Below, in pieces: positions 8,491 through 17,849 of a DNA stretch of 40,357 nucleotides (within the stretch, counting starts at the first letter, position 1; the number at the start of each line of letters is the position of its first letter). The stretch comes from Chthoniobacter flavus (lineage in GTDB: Bacteria; Verrucomicrobiota; Verrucomicrobiia; Chthoniobacterales; Terrimicrobiaceae): the NCBI GenBank assembly GCA_020718585.1, contig DYRS01000001.1:1-40357 (forward strand), given 5' to 3'. Both the position numbers and the translations under genes were made by a program. The notes under the pieces were generated by a model. It was not told the DNA's origin. It was given only the letters and a program-made list of their open reading frames with translations, and searched no databases.

Positions 8491-8955
8491 ATGTTCGATT
8501 GCATTCACGGCAGGCGTTCGATTCCGGGAACGGCGGATCTCCGGCTGGCCCGGGCAGGGTTCACGCTGATCGAGCTCCTGCTCGTCATCGCGATCATCGG
8601 CATCATGAGCACGCTCATCATCACGACCGTCACAAATGCTGCGGCCGACGCCCGGCTCACGCTGTGCTTCCAGCAGCAGGTTACGCTGCAGGACGCTCTC
8701 AATGCCTGGATCGCCGAGCAGTCGAGCGGGACGAACAGCCTGGCGTCTGCCCGATCAAATTACACCGCAGCCAACTCGGCGACCGCCTGGCTTGGGCTCC
8801 TCGGCAGCAACTACCTGCACGGCTCGACCTACCAGCATTTCCTGAGCAACTCGACCGGCGCCCAAATCCGCAGCGAGGCGATGGTCAAATCCGGCAAGTC
8901 GCTCAAATTTACCACATGGAATGCAACCAATTACCCCACTGTCGAGTGGAACTGA
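8491..8955 (+). CDS. Type IV pilin / type II secretion pseudopilin-like protein
   Basis: Prepilin N-terminus RAGFTLIELLLVIAIIGIMSTLIITTVTNAAADAR. Confidence 0.85.
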   Translation: MFDCIHGRRSIPGTADLRLARAGFTLIELLLVIAIIGIMSTLIITTVTNAAADARLTLCFQQQVTLQDALNAWIAEQSSGTNSLASARSNYTAANSATAWLGLLGSNYLHGSTYQHFLSNSTGAQIRSEAMVKSGKSLKFTTWNATNYPTVEWN

Positions 8956-8997
8956 TATGACGAAATGCGAAAAGCGAGCCGAGCGAAGCGTAGCAGA

Positions 8998-9020
8998 CTG
9001 CCGGAGGCAGCCCGAAGGGC
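8998..9020. repeat. Tandem mini-hairpins
   Basis: CTGCC-gga-GGCAG (8998-9010) followed by GCCC-gaa-GGGC (9010-9020). Confidence 0.6.
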
Positions 9021-9049
9021 GAGCTTGCGAGTTAAGTGCGAGATCGGAC

Positions 9050-9469
9050 ATGCCGAATGGTCGCCGGACGCCCGATCCCACCTCATCCTTTTCCTCCGCC
9101 TTCTCGCTCGTCGAGGTTCTCGCCGCGATCGCGATCATCGGGATCGTCACATGGCTTGCGATCCCGAACATCGTTCGCGTCAAGCAGGACGGGGAAGACA
9201 ATCTCGCCCGCGCGCGGGCCGAGACGCTCAACATGGCGATCGCGTCGTATGTCCAGGCGGTTGGGACAAACACGGCTCAGACCAACTGGGTGGCCACCAA
9301 TTCAGACGGCCGCTATGCCCTCGTTCGCCCATACATCGCCTTCTCGGAGGCGAACCTCACCGCGTTCGCCCCGGCCGGATACACCCTCACCCCGCCGACA
9401 AGTATCGTCCCGATGACAAATCGGACAACAATCAGCAACTCCGCCCGCAGCACTGCGATCACTTATTGA
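9050..9469 (+). CDS. Pseudopilin-like protein (prepilin N-terminal methylation motif)
   Basis: AFSLVEVLAAIAIIGIVTWLAIPNIVRVKQDGEDNLARARAETLNMAI; start uncertain, 9050 chosen. Confidence 0.75.
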   Translation: MPNGRRTPDPTSSFSSAFSLVEVLAAIAIIGIVTWLAIPNIVRVKQDGEDNLARARAETLNMAIASYVQAVGTNTAQTNWVATNSDGRYALVRPYIAFSEANLTAFAPAGYTLTPPTSIVPMTNRTTISNSARSTAITY

Positions 9470-9643
9470 GCCCTCCGGGAAACAGTTTCCGGTCTCGCCC
9501 GGATTCGCTTCGACTGCTGTTTGATCGCAAAACGTCTCGATGCCTTCGGCGACTTCCAGGCGATCGAGCACGGCCGAGAGAAAGGCATTGACCAATTGGC
9601 GCGCTGTGTTGGATTGTCCGTGCCACCCCGTTTGCTCACAAAT

Positions 9644-10135
9644 ATGCGTTGCCCGAAGTGCGGCTCCCTGGAAGACAAAGTCAATGATTCCCGCCTGTCG
9701 AAAGACGGGGCGAGCATTCGGCGACGCCGCGAGTGCATCGGGTGCGGAGCACGGTTCACGACGTATGAGCAGCTCGAGCGGCTCGAGATGCGCGCGATCA
9801 AGCGGGACGGACGCCATGAGCCATTCGACCGGCAGAAGCTGCTGGGAAGCATCGCGAAAGCCTGCGAGAAGCGCCCGATCGGGATCGAAGAAATGGAGGA
9901 GACTGTCGAGCAGATCATGATGGACCTCGAATCCGGGCAGGAGCGCGAGGTGCCCACGCGGATCATCGGCGCGAAGGTGATGGACAAGCTCCACGAGCTC
10001 GATCCGGTCGCCTATGTCCGGTTCGCATCGGTTTACCGGCAGTTTCAGGAGATCGGCGATTTCATTGAAGAGATCCAGTCGCTCGAGAAGCGCGTCCGCC
10101 GCACGCCGGACCAGCCGGAGTTTTTCAAAGGATGA
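9644..10135 (+). CDS. nrdR: Transcriptional repressor NrdR
   Basis: MRCPKCGSLEDKVNDSRLSKDGASIRRRRECIGCGARFTTYE zinc ribbon and ATP-cone (RDGRHEPFDRQKLLGSI ... VAYVRFASVYRQFQ). Confidence 0.96.
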   Translation: MRCPKCGSLEDKVNDSRLSKDGASIRRRRECIGCGARFTTYEQLERLEMRAIKRDGRHEPFDRQKLLGSIAKACEKRPIGIEEMEETVEQIMMDLESGQEREVPTRIIGAKVMDKLHELDPVAYVRFASVYRQFQEIGDFIEEIQSLEKRVRRTPDQPEFFKG

Positions 10136-10686
10136 TCGCGCTGCGCGACGGACTTCCGCTCGTGAGGTTCCACGACGGCAGCGTCATCGGGTTCGAGCGC
10201 GGATGGCTTATCTCGGCGCTCGTGCGGGCGGCCGAGTCGGCAGGCTACAAGAAGTGGTGGCTCGCCGACCATGTGACCGAGAGCGTCGCCAGCTACCTCG
10301 AGCAGGATTTCAACGAGCACGTCGTCACGATCCCGCGCATAGAAATGGCGGTGTGCTCGGTGCTGCAGGTCATCGGGTATTCTGATATCGCGGGGTTCTT
10401 CCGCACGATGCCTCCACCGGTGCGGATCTCGCTCGAGGAGATCGCGCGCGATGCCGGCGAGGGATACGAGCTGGTATTCTTCGGCCTGCTGCGCGAGCGG
10501 CTCCAGACGCTGGTCGGTGCCGACACCGAGCAGATCGAACTCCGTGACCTCCACCGGTGCGTGAAGCGCCTGCGCTCGGCAAAAAACTGGCGGAGCGACT
10601 GCTCCGGGCTCTGCGGAGAAATCGTGGACTTCATCCGCTGCGAACTCGGCCGACGGACCCCAAATATCTACCTCCACCTCACATGA
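10132..10686 (+). CDS. Divergent ATP-cone-like protein, translationally coupled to nrdR
   Basis: LPLVRFHDGSVIGFERGWLISALVRAAESAGYKKWWLADHVTESVASYLEQDFNEHVVTIPRIEMAVCSVLQVIGYSDIAGFF follows ATP-cone spacing; ATGA overlap with nrdR. Confidence 0.55.
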   Translation: MIALRDGLPLVRFHDGSVIGFERGWLISALVRAAESAGYKKWWLADHVTESVASYLEQDFNEHVVTIPRIEMAVCSVLQVIGYSDIAGFFRTMPPPVRISLEEIARDAGEGYELVFFGLLRERLQTLVGADTEQIELRDLHRCVKRLRSAKNWRSDCSGLCGEIVDFIRCELGRRTPNIYLHLT

Positions 10687-11018
10687 CTCTTTTCGAAAAA
10701 ATTGCGGCGCGGGAGATCCCTGCGGAGATCGTCCATGAGGACGGCGAGTGCCTTGCGATCCGGGACATCTCCCCGCAGGCACCGGTCCACATCCTCGTCG
10801 TCCCGAAGCGCGCGATCCCGCGGGTCGCCGAGGCCGGCTCCGCCGACGCCGCGCTTCTCGGCCACCTCATCCTCACCGCCGCCCGCATCGCGGAGCGCGA
10901 GGATCTCGGTGGCGGATTCCGCCTCGTGATCAACAACGGCCCGGACGGCGGCGAATCCGTCCCCCACCTCCATGTCCATCTCCTCGGCGGTCGCCGGCTC
11001 GGCTGGCCGCCGGGATAG
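10683..11018 (+). CDS. HIT family protein (histidine triad nucleotide-binding)
   Basis: VPHLHVHLLGGRRLGWPPG histidine triad, HILVVPKRAI; ATGA overlap with preceding gene. Confidence 0.93.
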   Translation: MTLFEKIAAREIPAEIVHEDGECLAIRDISPQAPVHILVVPKRAIPRVAEAGSADAALLGHLILTAARIAEREDLGGGFRLVINNGPDGGESVPHLHVHLLGGRRLGWPPG

Positions 11019-11045
11019 CAGCTCCCGCAGTGCCGATGCGCGGGG

Positions 11046-11792
11046 CTACGCGAGGACGACCCCGACCGGGCAGTGGTCGCTGCCGCCGACCCCCGGCTCG
11101 ATGAACGCCGAGACGAGAGATGGTCGGAGGGACTCGGAGACGCAGACGTAGTCGATCCGCCATCCGATGTTCCGCTCGCGCGCCCCGGCCTGGTAGCTCC
11201 ACCATGTGTAGTGCCCGACGCCCTTTTCAAATTCCCGGAACGTGTCGATGAACCCGGCTTCGAGCACACGGTCGAACGCCTCCCGCTCCTCGACTGTGAA
11301 CCCGGCGTTCCGGATGTTCGCGCGCGGGCGGGCGAGGTCGATCTCCCGGTGGGCGACGTTCATGTCGCCGCAAAAGACGACCGGCTTCCGGAGCTGGAGA
11401 TCCGAGAGAAACCGGACAAATGCGGGCGTCCACTTGCGGGTCCGGTAGTCGAGTCGGGTGAGCTCGCGCTGGGAGTTTGGAGTGTAAACGTTGACCACGA
11501 ACCGGTCTGTGAATTCTGCCGTGATTACCCGTCCCTCGCCGTCGTGCTCGTCGCGCCCGATCCCGTTTATCACCGCGACCGGCAGCTCGCGCGTGAGGAT
11601 CGCCGTGCCCGAATACCCCGGCTTCCGGGCCGGATTCCAAAAAACGTGAAACCCGTCGAACGCATGGTCCACCTGATCCGGACGGGCTTTGATTTCCTGG
11701 AGGCAGATGACATCGGCGTCACTGGTGGCGAGGTAGTCGCTCTTGCCGAGGATCGAGCGGAGCCCGTTGACGTTCCAGGAGACGAGCTTCAT
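11046..11792 (-). CDS. xth: Exodeoxyribonuclease III
   Basis: MKLVSWNVNGLRSIL, VICLQEIKARPDQV, GDMNVAHREIDLARP, WRIDYVCVS, GSDHCPVGVVL. Confidence 0.95.
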   Translation of the reverse strand: MKLVSWNVNGLRSILGKSDYLATSDADVICLQEIKARPDQVDHAFDGFHVFWNPARKPGYSGTAILTRELPVAVINGIGRDEHDGEGRVITAEFTDRFVVNVYTPNSQRELTRLDYRTRKWTPAFVRFLSDLQLRKPVVFCGDMNVAHREIDLARPRANIRNAGFTVEEREAFDRVLEAGFIDTFREFEKGVGHYTWWSYQAGARERNIGWRIDYVCVSESLRPSLVSAFIEPGVGGSDHCPVGVVLA

Positions 11793-12553
11793 CCGGCGAA
11801 CACGAACTCCGCGCGGAGCGCGTGGTGGTCGGAGCAGAGCGTCGGGATCACCGAGTGGCCGACCAGCCGGAGCGGAGAGTTGAAAAGCTGGTGGTCAATG
11901 GCAAACGGCTTGCGCCTCCACGTCGGCTCGCTGTCCTGCACAGCACGAAATCCCGCCGCCGCAAACTGCTCGACGACCCCCTCGTCCGGCGCGTTGTTCA
12001 GGTCACCCGCAAGGATCGCCGGGCCGCTCACCCCCCGCAGCACCCGTTCGATCGCCGCCCGCTGGGCCGGATGGTCCACGCTTGTCGCACCGATCATGAA
12101 AAATGCCTGGAGGTGGGTGTTAAGCAGCCGGATCTCACGCCCTTCAAATTCTGTGGACGCCGAGATCAGAAGCCGCTGGGACGGCCTTCTGAGGCGATTT
12201 CCGAATTCGAATTCTATGTCGGGTGCCGGAAGGTCGGTCTTCTGGAAATCCCGGAGTTTCGACTTGCAGAAAATTGCGAGCCCGAGTCCGAACGGGATCT
12301 CCATCCCGTTGGGAACAGGATACGAAAACACCGAGTCGTAGCCGGGCAGGCATTCGCGCAGGCGGGTGTAGTGCGGCGGCGGCTCGATCTGCCCGCCCCC
12401 GTCGAACCCGCGCTCGACCTCCTGCAAAAATACCACGTCGGCATCCTGCCCGCGCAGGAAATTGATCGTCCCATCCAGCTCGACATCCAGCGCGTCGTCA
12501 TTGGTCCACGGCTGGCCGTTCTGCATGTTGAAGGTGAGCGTGCTGAATGTCAT
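11789..12553 (-). CDS. Endonuclease/exonuclease/phosphatase (EEP) family protein
   Basis: MTFSTLTFNMQNG, VVFLQEVERG, LLNTHLQAF, ILAGDLNNAPDEG, CSDHHALRAEF; 4-nt overlap with xth. Confidence 0.85.
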   Translation of the reverse strand: MTFSTLTFNMQNGQPWTNDDALDVELDGTINFLRGQDADVVFLQEVERGFDGGGQIEPPPHYTRLRECLPGYDSVFSYPVPNGMEIPFGLGLAIFCKSKLRDFQKTDLPAPDIEFEFGNRLRRPSQRLLISASTEFEGREIRLLNTHLQAFFMIGATSVDHPAQRAAIERVLRGVSGPAILAGDLNNAPDEGVVEQFAAAGFRAVQDSEPTWRRKPFAIDHQLFNSPLRLVGHSVIPTLCSDHHALRAEFVFAG

Positions 12554-12564
12554 GAAGCGGTTTC

Positions 12565-12594
12565 TTGCCAATCCCTATCCTGCGGCTGTATAAT
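12565..12594 (+). promoter_or_regulatory. Sigma70-like promoter upstream of gpmA
   Basis: TTGCCA (12565-12570), 18-bp spacer, TATAAT (12589-12594). Confidence 0.6.
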
Positions 12595-12618
12595 CCGGCC
12601 TTCACCCATTTGTAAATC

Positions 12619-13359
12619 ATGTATCAACTCGTTCTCATCCGTCACGGCGAAAGCACTTGGAACAAAGAAAACCGGTTCACCGGCTGGACCGACGTGGACC
12701 TCAGCGACAAGGGCCGCACCGAGGCCCGCGCCGCCGGCGAACTTTTGAAAAAAGAGGGCTTCTCGTTTGACGTCGCCTACGCCTCGCTCCTCAAGCGCGC
12801 GCTCAACACCCTCTGGTCGGTCCTCCAGGAACTCGACATCGTCTGGATCCCGATCGAGAAGGACTGGCGGCTGAACGAGCGTCACTACGGCGCTCTCCAG
12901 GGGCTCAACAAATCCGAGACCGCCGCAAAATTCGGAGACGAAAAAGTCCTCGTCTGGCGCCGCAGCTACGACATCCCCCCGCCCCCGCTCGAAAAATCCG
13001 ACGAGCGCTGGCCCGGCCATGACCCACGCTACGCCGGGATCGCAAACCTCCCGCTCACCGAATGCCTGAAGGACACCGTTGACCGCGTCCTCCCGCTCTG
13101 GGAGGAAAAGATCGCGCCGGACGTGAAGTCCGGCAAGCGGGTGATCATCGCGGCGCATGGGAACAGCCTCCGCGCGCTCGTCAAGTATCTCGACAACGTC
13201 TCCGACGCCGACATCATTTCGCTCAACATCCCGACCGGGGTTCCGCTCGTCTATGAGCTCGACGACGACCTCAAGCCGATCCGCCACTACTACCTCGGCG
13301 ACCAAGAGGCGATCGCCGCCGCCATGAACGCGGTCGCCAGCCAGGGGAAGGCAAAATAG
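12619..13359 (+). CDS. gpmA: 2,3-bisphosphoglycerate-dependent phosphoglycerate mutase
   Basis: [61 protein letters not shown]. Confidence 0.97.
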   Translation: MYQLVLIRHGESTWNKENRFTGWTDVDLSDKGRTEARAAGELLKKEGFSFDVAYASLLKRALNTLWSVLQELDIVWIPIEKDWRLNERHYGALQGLNKSETAAKFGDEKVLVWRRSYDIPPPPLEKSDERWPGHDPRYAGIANLPLTECLKDTVDRVLPLWEEKIAPDVKSGKRVIIAAHGNSLRALVKYLDNVSDADIISLNIPTGVPLVYELDDDLKPIRHYYLGDQEAIAAAMNAVASQGKAK

Positions 13360-13396
13360 AAACCGCCCGCTAGTGGGTGCTCGGATAGTTATTTCC

Positions 13397-13426
13397 TTTA
13401 CAGGGAATTCCCCCGTCGACGATAGT
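13397..13426 (+). promoter_or_regulatory. Possible thrC promoter with GGGAATTCCC palindrome in spacer
   Basis: TTTACA (13397-13402), 18-bp spacer containing GGGAATTCCC (13403-13412), GATAGT (13421-13426). Confidence 0.35.
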
Positions 13427-13484
13427 GCGCGGGCATGCGCGGCCGAAACAATGTCGGCACGGCGCGGTGCCAAAATCATTTTTT

Positions 13485-14570
13485 GTGAACCAAATTCTCC
13501 ATGATCGCGGGGTGATCTCGCGCTACAGATCCCGGCTTCCGGTGACGGATGCGACGCCGGTAATTTCTCTTAACGAGGGCTCGACCCCGCTGATCCACTC
13601 GCCCCGGCTCAGCGCGCTTTCCGGTGCCGAGGTCTATCTGAAATTTGAGGGGCTGAACCCGACGGGGTCGTTCAAGGATCGTGGGATGACGGTTGCGATC
13701 TCGAAAGCGGTCGAGGATGGCGCCGACACCGTGATCTGCGCCTCGACCGGCAACACGTCTGCGGCGGCGGCCGCGTATGCCGCGCGCGCCGGAATCCGCT
13801 GCGCGGTCATCCTGCCCGCCGGGAAAATCGCCTCGGGCAAGCTCGTGCAGGCGTTCATTTACGGCGCGAAGGTCGTGGCGATCCGTGGGAATTTTGACGA
13901 CGCGCTGCGGATCGTCCGCGAGCTCGGCGCGCTCGGAGGGGTGGCGATCGTGAACTCGATCAACCCGCACCGAATCGAGGGACAGAAGACCGCGTCGTTC
14001 GAGATCATTGACGAACTCGGCGAGGCACCGGACATCCACATCCTTCCGGTTGGGAACGCGGGCAACATCACCGCCTACTGGCGGGGCTACCGCGAATTCC
14101 ATGCAGCCGACCGCTCGTCGGTCCTCCCGAAAATGCTCGGCTTCCAGGCGTCCGGTGCCGCGCCGATTTTTCATGGCCACCCGGTCGAGCCGCACACCAT
14201 CGCGACCGCGATCCGCATCGGCAACCCGGCAAGCTGGGAGGGCGCGAACGCCGCCGTGAAGGAATCCGGCGGCTGCATTGACACGGTGACCGACGCGCAG
14301 ATCCTTGACGCGCAGGCGTGGCTCGCCTCGCACGAGGGGATCTTTGTCGAGCCTGCGAGCGCGGCGAGCGTGGCCGGGTTGCTGCGATGCCTAGGCTCCG
14401 ACCGTTGCCCGCGCTGCCCGTTTGCCGGAGGCCTGCGCGCCGGCTCGAAAATCGTTCTCACCGTCACCGGCCACGGACTGAAGGATCCCGACGCGCCGGT
14501 CAAACACGGAGGGTTCGCGCCGGTCGAGGCGGACGCGGACTTGACCGCCGTCCGCCGGGCGCTTGACTGA
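13485..14570 (+). CDS. thrC: Threonine synthase
   Basis: [28 protein letters not shown] lysine motif, [22 protein letters not shown] at 13485 is a plausible start. Confidence 0.93.
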   Translation: MNQILHDRGVISRYRSRLPVTDATPVISLNEGSTPLIHSPRLSALSGAEVYLKFEGLNPTGSFKDRGMTVAISKAVEDGADTVICASTGNTSAAAAAYAARAGIRCAVILPAGKIASGKLVQAFIYGAKVVAIRGNFDDALRIVRELGALGGVAIVNSINPHRIEGQKTASFEIIDELGEAPDIHILPVGNAGNITAYWRGYREFHAADRSSVLPKMLGFQASGAAPIFHGHPVEPHTIATAIRIGNPASWEGANAAVKESGGCIDTVTDAQILDAQAWLASHEGIFVEPASAASVAGLLRCLGSDRCPRCPFAGGLRAGSKIVLTVTGHGLKDPDAPVKHGGFAPVEADADLTAVRRALD

Positions 14571-14576
14571 TCGGCC

Positions 14577-15791
14577 ATGCCAATCGTTGTCCAAAAATTC
14601 GGCGGCACGTCGGTCGGGAACCCCGAGCGGATCATGAATGTCGCGCGGCGGGTGGTCGAGACCCAGCGCGCGGGGAACTCGGTCGTCGTCGTCGTCTCGG
14701 CGATGTCCGGGGTCACCGACGGCCTGATCAAGCTCGCGAGGCAGGTCTCGACCCACCCGACCGACCGCGAGATGGATGTGCTCCTCGCGACCGGCGAGCA
14801 GACGACGATCGCGCTGACCGCGATGGCGCTCCACTCGCTCGGCGCGAAGGCGATTTCTCTCACCGGTGCCCAGGCCGGGATCATCACCGACGGGATCCAC
14901 ACGAAGGCGAAGATCGCAAACGTCACGCCCCGCCAGATCCGCAAGCACCTCAACGAGGGGAACGTCTGCATCGTCGCCGGATTCCAGGGCCAGACGCTCC
15001 AGGGCCACATCACGACCCTCGGCCGCGGCGGCTCTGATCTCACGGCGATCGCCATCGCCGCCGCGCTCCGCGCCGACCACTGCGAGATCTTCACCGACGT
15101 GGACGGGGTTTATACCTGCGACCCGCGGGTCGTGCCCGACGCAAAAAAACTCGACATCATCTACTACGACGAGCTCCTCGAGATGGCGAGTTCGGGGGCG
15201 AAGGTCATGCAGTCGCGGTCGGTCGAGTTTGCAAAAAAATTCAACGTGCCATTCGAGGTGCGCAGCAGCTTCAACAACAACCGGGGAACCACAGTGAAAG
15301 CAGAACAACACGGGCTCGAAAATGTCGTCGTGCGCGGGATCAGCATCGAGCGCAACCAGGCGAAAGTCACCATCACCAACGTCCCCGACCGGCCGGGCAC
15401 CGCGTCGAGGATCTTTAACGCGCTTGCCAGCGCGAACGTCAGCATCGACGTCATCGTCCAGAACGTCTCGGTGAGCGGCTCGACCGACATCTCGTTCACG
15501 ATGAACAACGACGATCTCGAAAAGCTTGGTGGGATGATTGACGGCGTCGCAAAGGAGATCGGTGCCGGCGAGGTCATCAAAAAGGGGGGAATCGCAAAGC
15601 TCAGCGTCGTCGGCATCGGGATGCGCTCGCACTCGGGCGTCGCCGCAAAGCTGTTCGACTGCCTCGGCAACGGCGGCGTGAACATCCAGATGATCTCGAC
15701 CTCGGAGATCAAGATCGCCGTGATCATCGAAGAGTCAAAAATCGAGTCCGCCGCGAATTTCGCCCACGCCGCGTTCGGACTCGCCGACTGA
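14577..15791 (+). CDS. lysC: Aspartate kinase with two ACT domains
   Basis: VQKFGGTSVGNPERI, FQGQTLQGHITTLGRGGSDLTAIAIAAAL, C-terminal ACT repeats. Confidence 0.97.
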   Translation: MPIVVQKFGGTSVGNPERIMNVARRVVETQRAGNSVVVVVSAMSGVTDGLIKLARQVSTHPTDREMDVLLATGEQTTIALTAMALHSLGAKAISLTGAQAGIITDGIHTKAKIANVTPRQIRKHLNEGNVCIVAGFQGQTLQGHITTLGRGGSDLTAIAIAAALRADHCEIFTDVDGVYTCDPRVVPDAKKLDIIYYDELLEMASSGAKVMQSRSVEFAKKFNVPFEVRSSFNNNRGTTVKAEQHGLENVVVRGISIERNQAKVTITNVPDRPGTASRIFNALASANVSIDVIVQNVSVSGSTDISFTMNNDDLEKLGGMIDGVAKEIGAGEVIKKGGIAKLSVVGIGMRSHSGVAAKLFDCLGNGGVNIQMISTSEIKIAVIIEESKIESAANFAHAAFGLAD

Positions 15792-15792
15792 C

Positions 15793-16494
15793 ATGACGCC
15801 CTGCCTCAGCGTCGTCGTCCCGGTTTTTAACGAGGAGAATACCCTCGAGACGATCCTTGGCGTCGTGCTCGCGCAGCCGGACGTCGCCGAGGTCGTCGCG
15901 GTGGACGACGCGTCCGCCGACCGCTCGTGGGAGCTGCTCCAGGCGGCCGCTGCCCGCGAGCCACGCCTGAAAGTTTTTCATCACGAAAAGAATGCCGGCA
16001 AGGGGGCCGCCCTGCGCACCGGCATCGCACGCTGCACCGCGCCGGTCGTCGTGATCCAGGACGCCGACATGGAATACGACCCGACCGAATACCGGCGGCT
16101 CATCAACCCGATCCTCAACGACCATGCGGACGCAGTTTTCGGATCGCGGTTCCTGGGGTCCGACGCCCACCGGGTCCTCTATTTCTGGCACTACGTCGGC
16201 AACCGGTTCCTGACCCTCCTCTCGAACATGTCCACAAATATCAACCTCACCGACATGGAGTCGTGCTACAAAATGTTCCGGCGCGAGCTCATCCAGTCGG
16301 TCGAAATCGAGGAGAACCGGTTTGGGTTCGAGCCCGAGATTACCGCGAAGATCGCGAGGTCGGGCGCGAGGATCTACGAAGTCGCGGTCTCCTACCGCGG
16401 GCGCACCTACGCGGAGGGGAAAAAAATCACCTGGAAGGACGGCTTCCGTGCGCTCTGGTGCATCGCGAAATATAATTTCCTGCGACCCCGCTGA
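15793..16494 (+). CDS. Glycosyltransferase family 2 (dolichyl-phosphate mannosyltransferase-like)
   Basis: LSVVVPVFNEENTLETIL, VDDASADRSWELL, GKGAALRTGI, QDADMEYDPTEY. Confidence 0.93.
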   Translation: MTPCLSVVVPVFNEENTLETILGVVLAQPDVAEVVAVDDASADRSWELLQAAAAREPRLKVFHHEKNAGKGAALRTGIARCTAPVVVIQDADMEYDPTEYRRLINPILNDHADAVFGSRFLGSDAHRVLYFWHYVGNRFLTLLSNMSTNINLTDMESCYKMFRRELIQSVEIEENRFGFEPEITAKIARSGARIYEVAVSYRGRTYAEGKKITWKDGFRALWCIAKYNFLRPR

Positions 16495-16521
16495 TCCGGC
16501 CGCCAGCGATCACCGCATTCT

Positions 16522-17742
16522 TCAGAACGTGTGGATGAAAAGCCCGGAGCGGAGCTTGGGCTCGAACCATGTGCTTTTCGGGGGCATGATCTCGCCGGCG
16601 TCCGCGATGTTCATCAACTGTTCGACGGTCACGGGAAACATCGAAAACGCGACAGCGGCGTGTCCGCCGGCGACCCGCGCTTCGAGCTCGGCCGTGCCCC
16701 GGATGCCGCCCACAAAATCAATTCGCTTGCTCGTGCGTGGGTCGTCAATCCCGAGTACGGGATCGAGCAGGCGGTCCTGGAGCACGCTTACGTCGAGCCG
16801 GGAGACCGGGCCGGCTCCGGGGTCGGGCCTCAGGGTGAGACCGAGCCAGCGACCTCCGAAATACATGCTCACGCGTCCGGGTGCCAGCGGACCGGCAGGC
16901 GCGGATTCGGAGACCTCGAAAATTTCGCGAACCCTCGCAAGAAATCCCTCCGGCGAGTGCCCGTTGAGGTCCGCGACCACCCGGTTGTAGGGGAGTATCC
17001 GGAGCTGGTCGTCGGGAAACAGAACGCAGAGGAACCAGTTGTAATCTTCGTTTCCTGTGTGATGCGGGTTGGCCGCACGGCGTTCGCGTCCGACCCGGGC
17101 CGCGCTCGCGCTTCGGTGGTGGCCGTCGGCGACATAGGCGAGCGGAACCCGCGCGAATGCCTCTTCGAGCGGACCGGATTCCCGCATCCTCCACAGCGTA
17201 TGCCTGATCCCGTCGGGAGCAACGAAGTCCACATCCGGCAGAAGTTCGGTCCGGGCGGCAATCATCGCATCAATCTCCGGTCGCGCCCGGTAGGTCAGAA
17301 ATACCGGCCCGGTATCCGCACCGAGCGTCCCGATCAGCCGTGTCCGGTCGTCCTCCTTGTCTTTGCGGGTCTTTTCGTGCTTCCGGATCACGTCGTTTTC
17401 GTAGTCGTCAATGTGGCAGACCGCCGCCACGCCAGTCTGCGCGTGGCCGTTCATCTCCTGGCGGTAAAGAAAGATCCCCGGCGCGGGCTCGCGGACAAGC
17501 GCGCCAGTGGACACGAGTCTCGCGAGGTTGCCTTTCGCGGTGTCATAGACGATGCCCGAGTAGGGATCGGTCTCCGGCGGCAGATCGATCTCCGCGCGGT
17601 CCACATGCATCAGGCTGTGGGGATTGCCGCCAGCCAGCGCGGCGGCCTCGTCGCGGCTCACGACATCATACGGCACGCAGGCTACGGCGGGCGCAAGTTC
17701 GGGTTTCGGGCTCAGCCCCTGGAATGCTCTGACTCTCAACAT
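16522..17742 (-). CDS. DUF1015 family protein
   Basis: MLRVRAFQGLSPKPELAPAVACVPYDVVSRDEA, DYENDVIRKHEKTRKDKEDDRTRL, YVADGHHRSASAARV. Confidence 0.85.
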   Translation of the reverse strand: MLRVRAFQGLSPKPELAPAVACVPYDVVSRDEAAALAGGNPHSLMHVDRAEIDLPPETDPYSGIVYDTAKGNLARLVSTGALVREPAPGIFLYRQEMNGHAQTGVAAVCHIDDYENDVIRKHEKTRKDKEDDRTRLIGTLGADTGPVFLTYRARPEIDAMIAARTELLPDVDFVAPDGIRHTLWRMRESGPLEEAFARVPLAYVADGHHRSASAARVGRERRAANPHHTGNEDYNWFLCVLFPDDQLRILPYNRVVADLNGHSPEGFLARVREIFEVSESAPAGPLAPGRVSMYFGGRWLGLTLRPDPGAGPVSRLDVSVLQDRLLDPVLGIDDPRTSKRIDFVGGIRGTAELEARVAGGHAAVAFSMFPVTVEQLMNIADAGEIMPPKSTWFEPKLRSGLFIHTF

Positions 17743-17849
17743 GCCGGATTCTGTATCAGCCGGCGGCGTCTTCCGCAAGCCGCTGCGCCCAAATAGGCGG
17801 GCTCGTTAAAGCCAGCCGCCGAGCGCGCTGATATTTCCGGTGCCACTGG

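Noticed and set aside
9470-9643. Possible coding remnant upstream of nrdR (minus frame NTARQLVNAFLSAVLDRLEVAEGIETF)
   Set aside because: Short, no recognisable family, could equally be non-coding leader sequence
16531-17796. 421-aa plus-strand ORF opposite the DUF1015 gene
   Set aside because: Low-complexity antisense translation, while the minus frame has recognisable DUF1015 motifs
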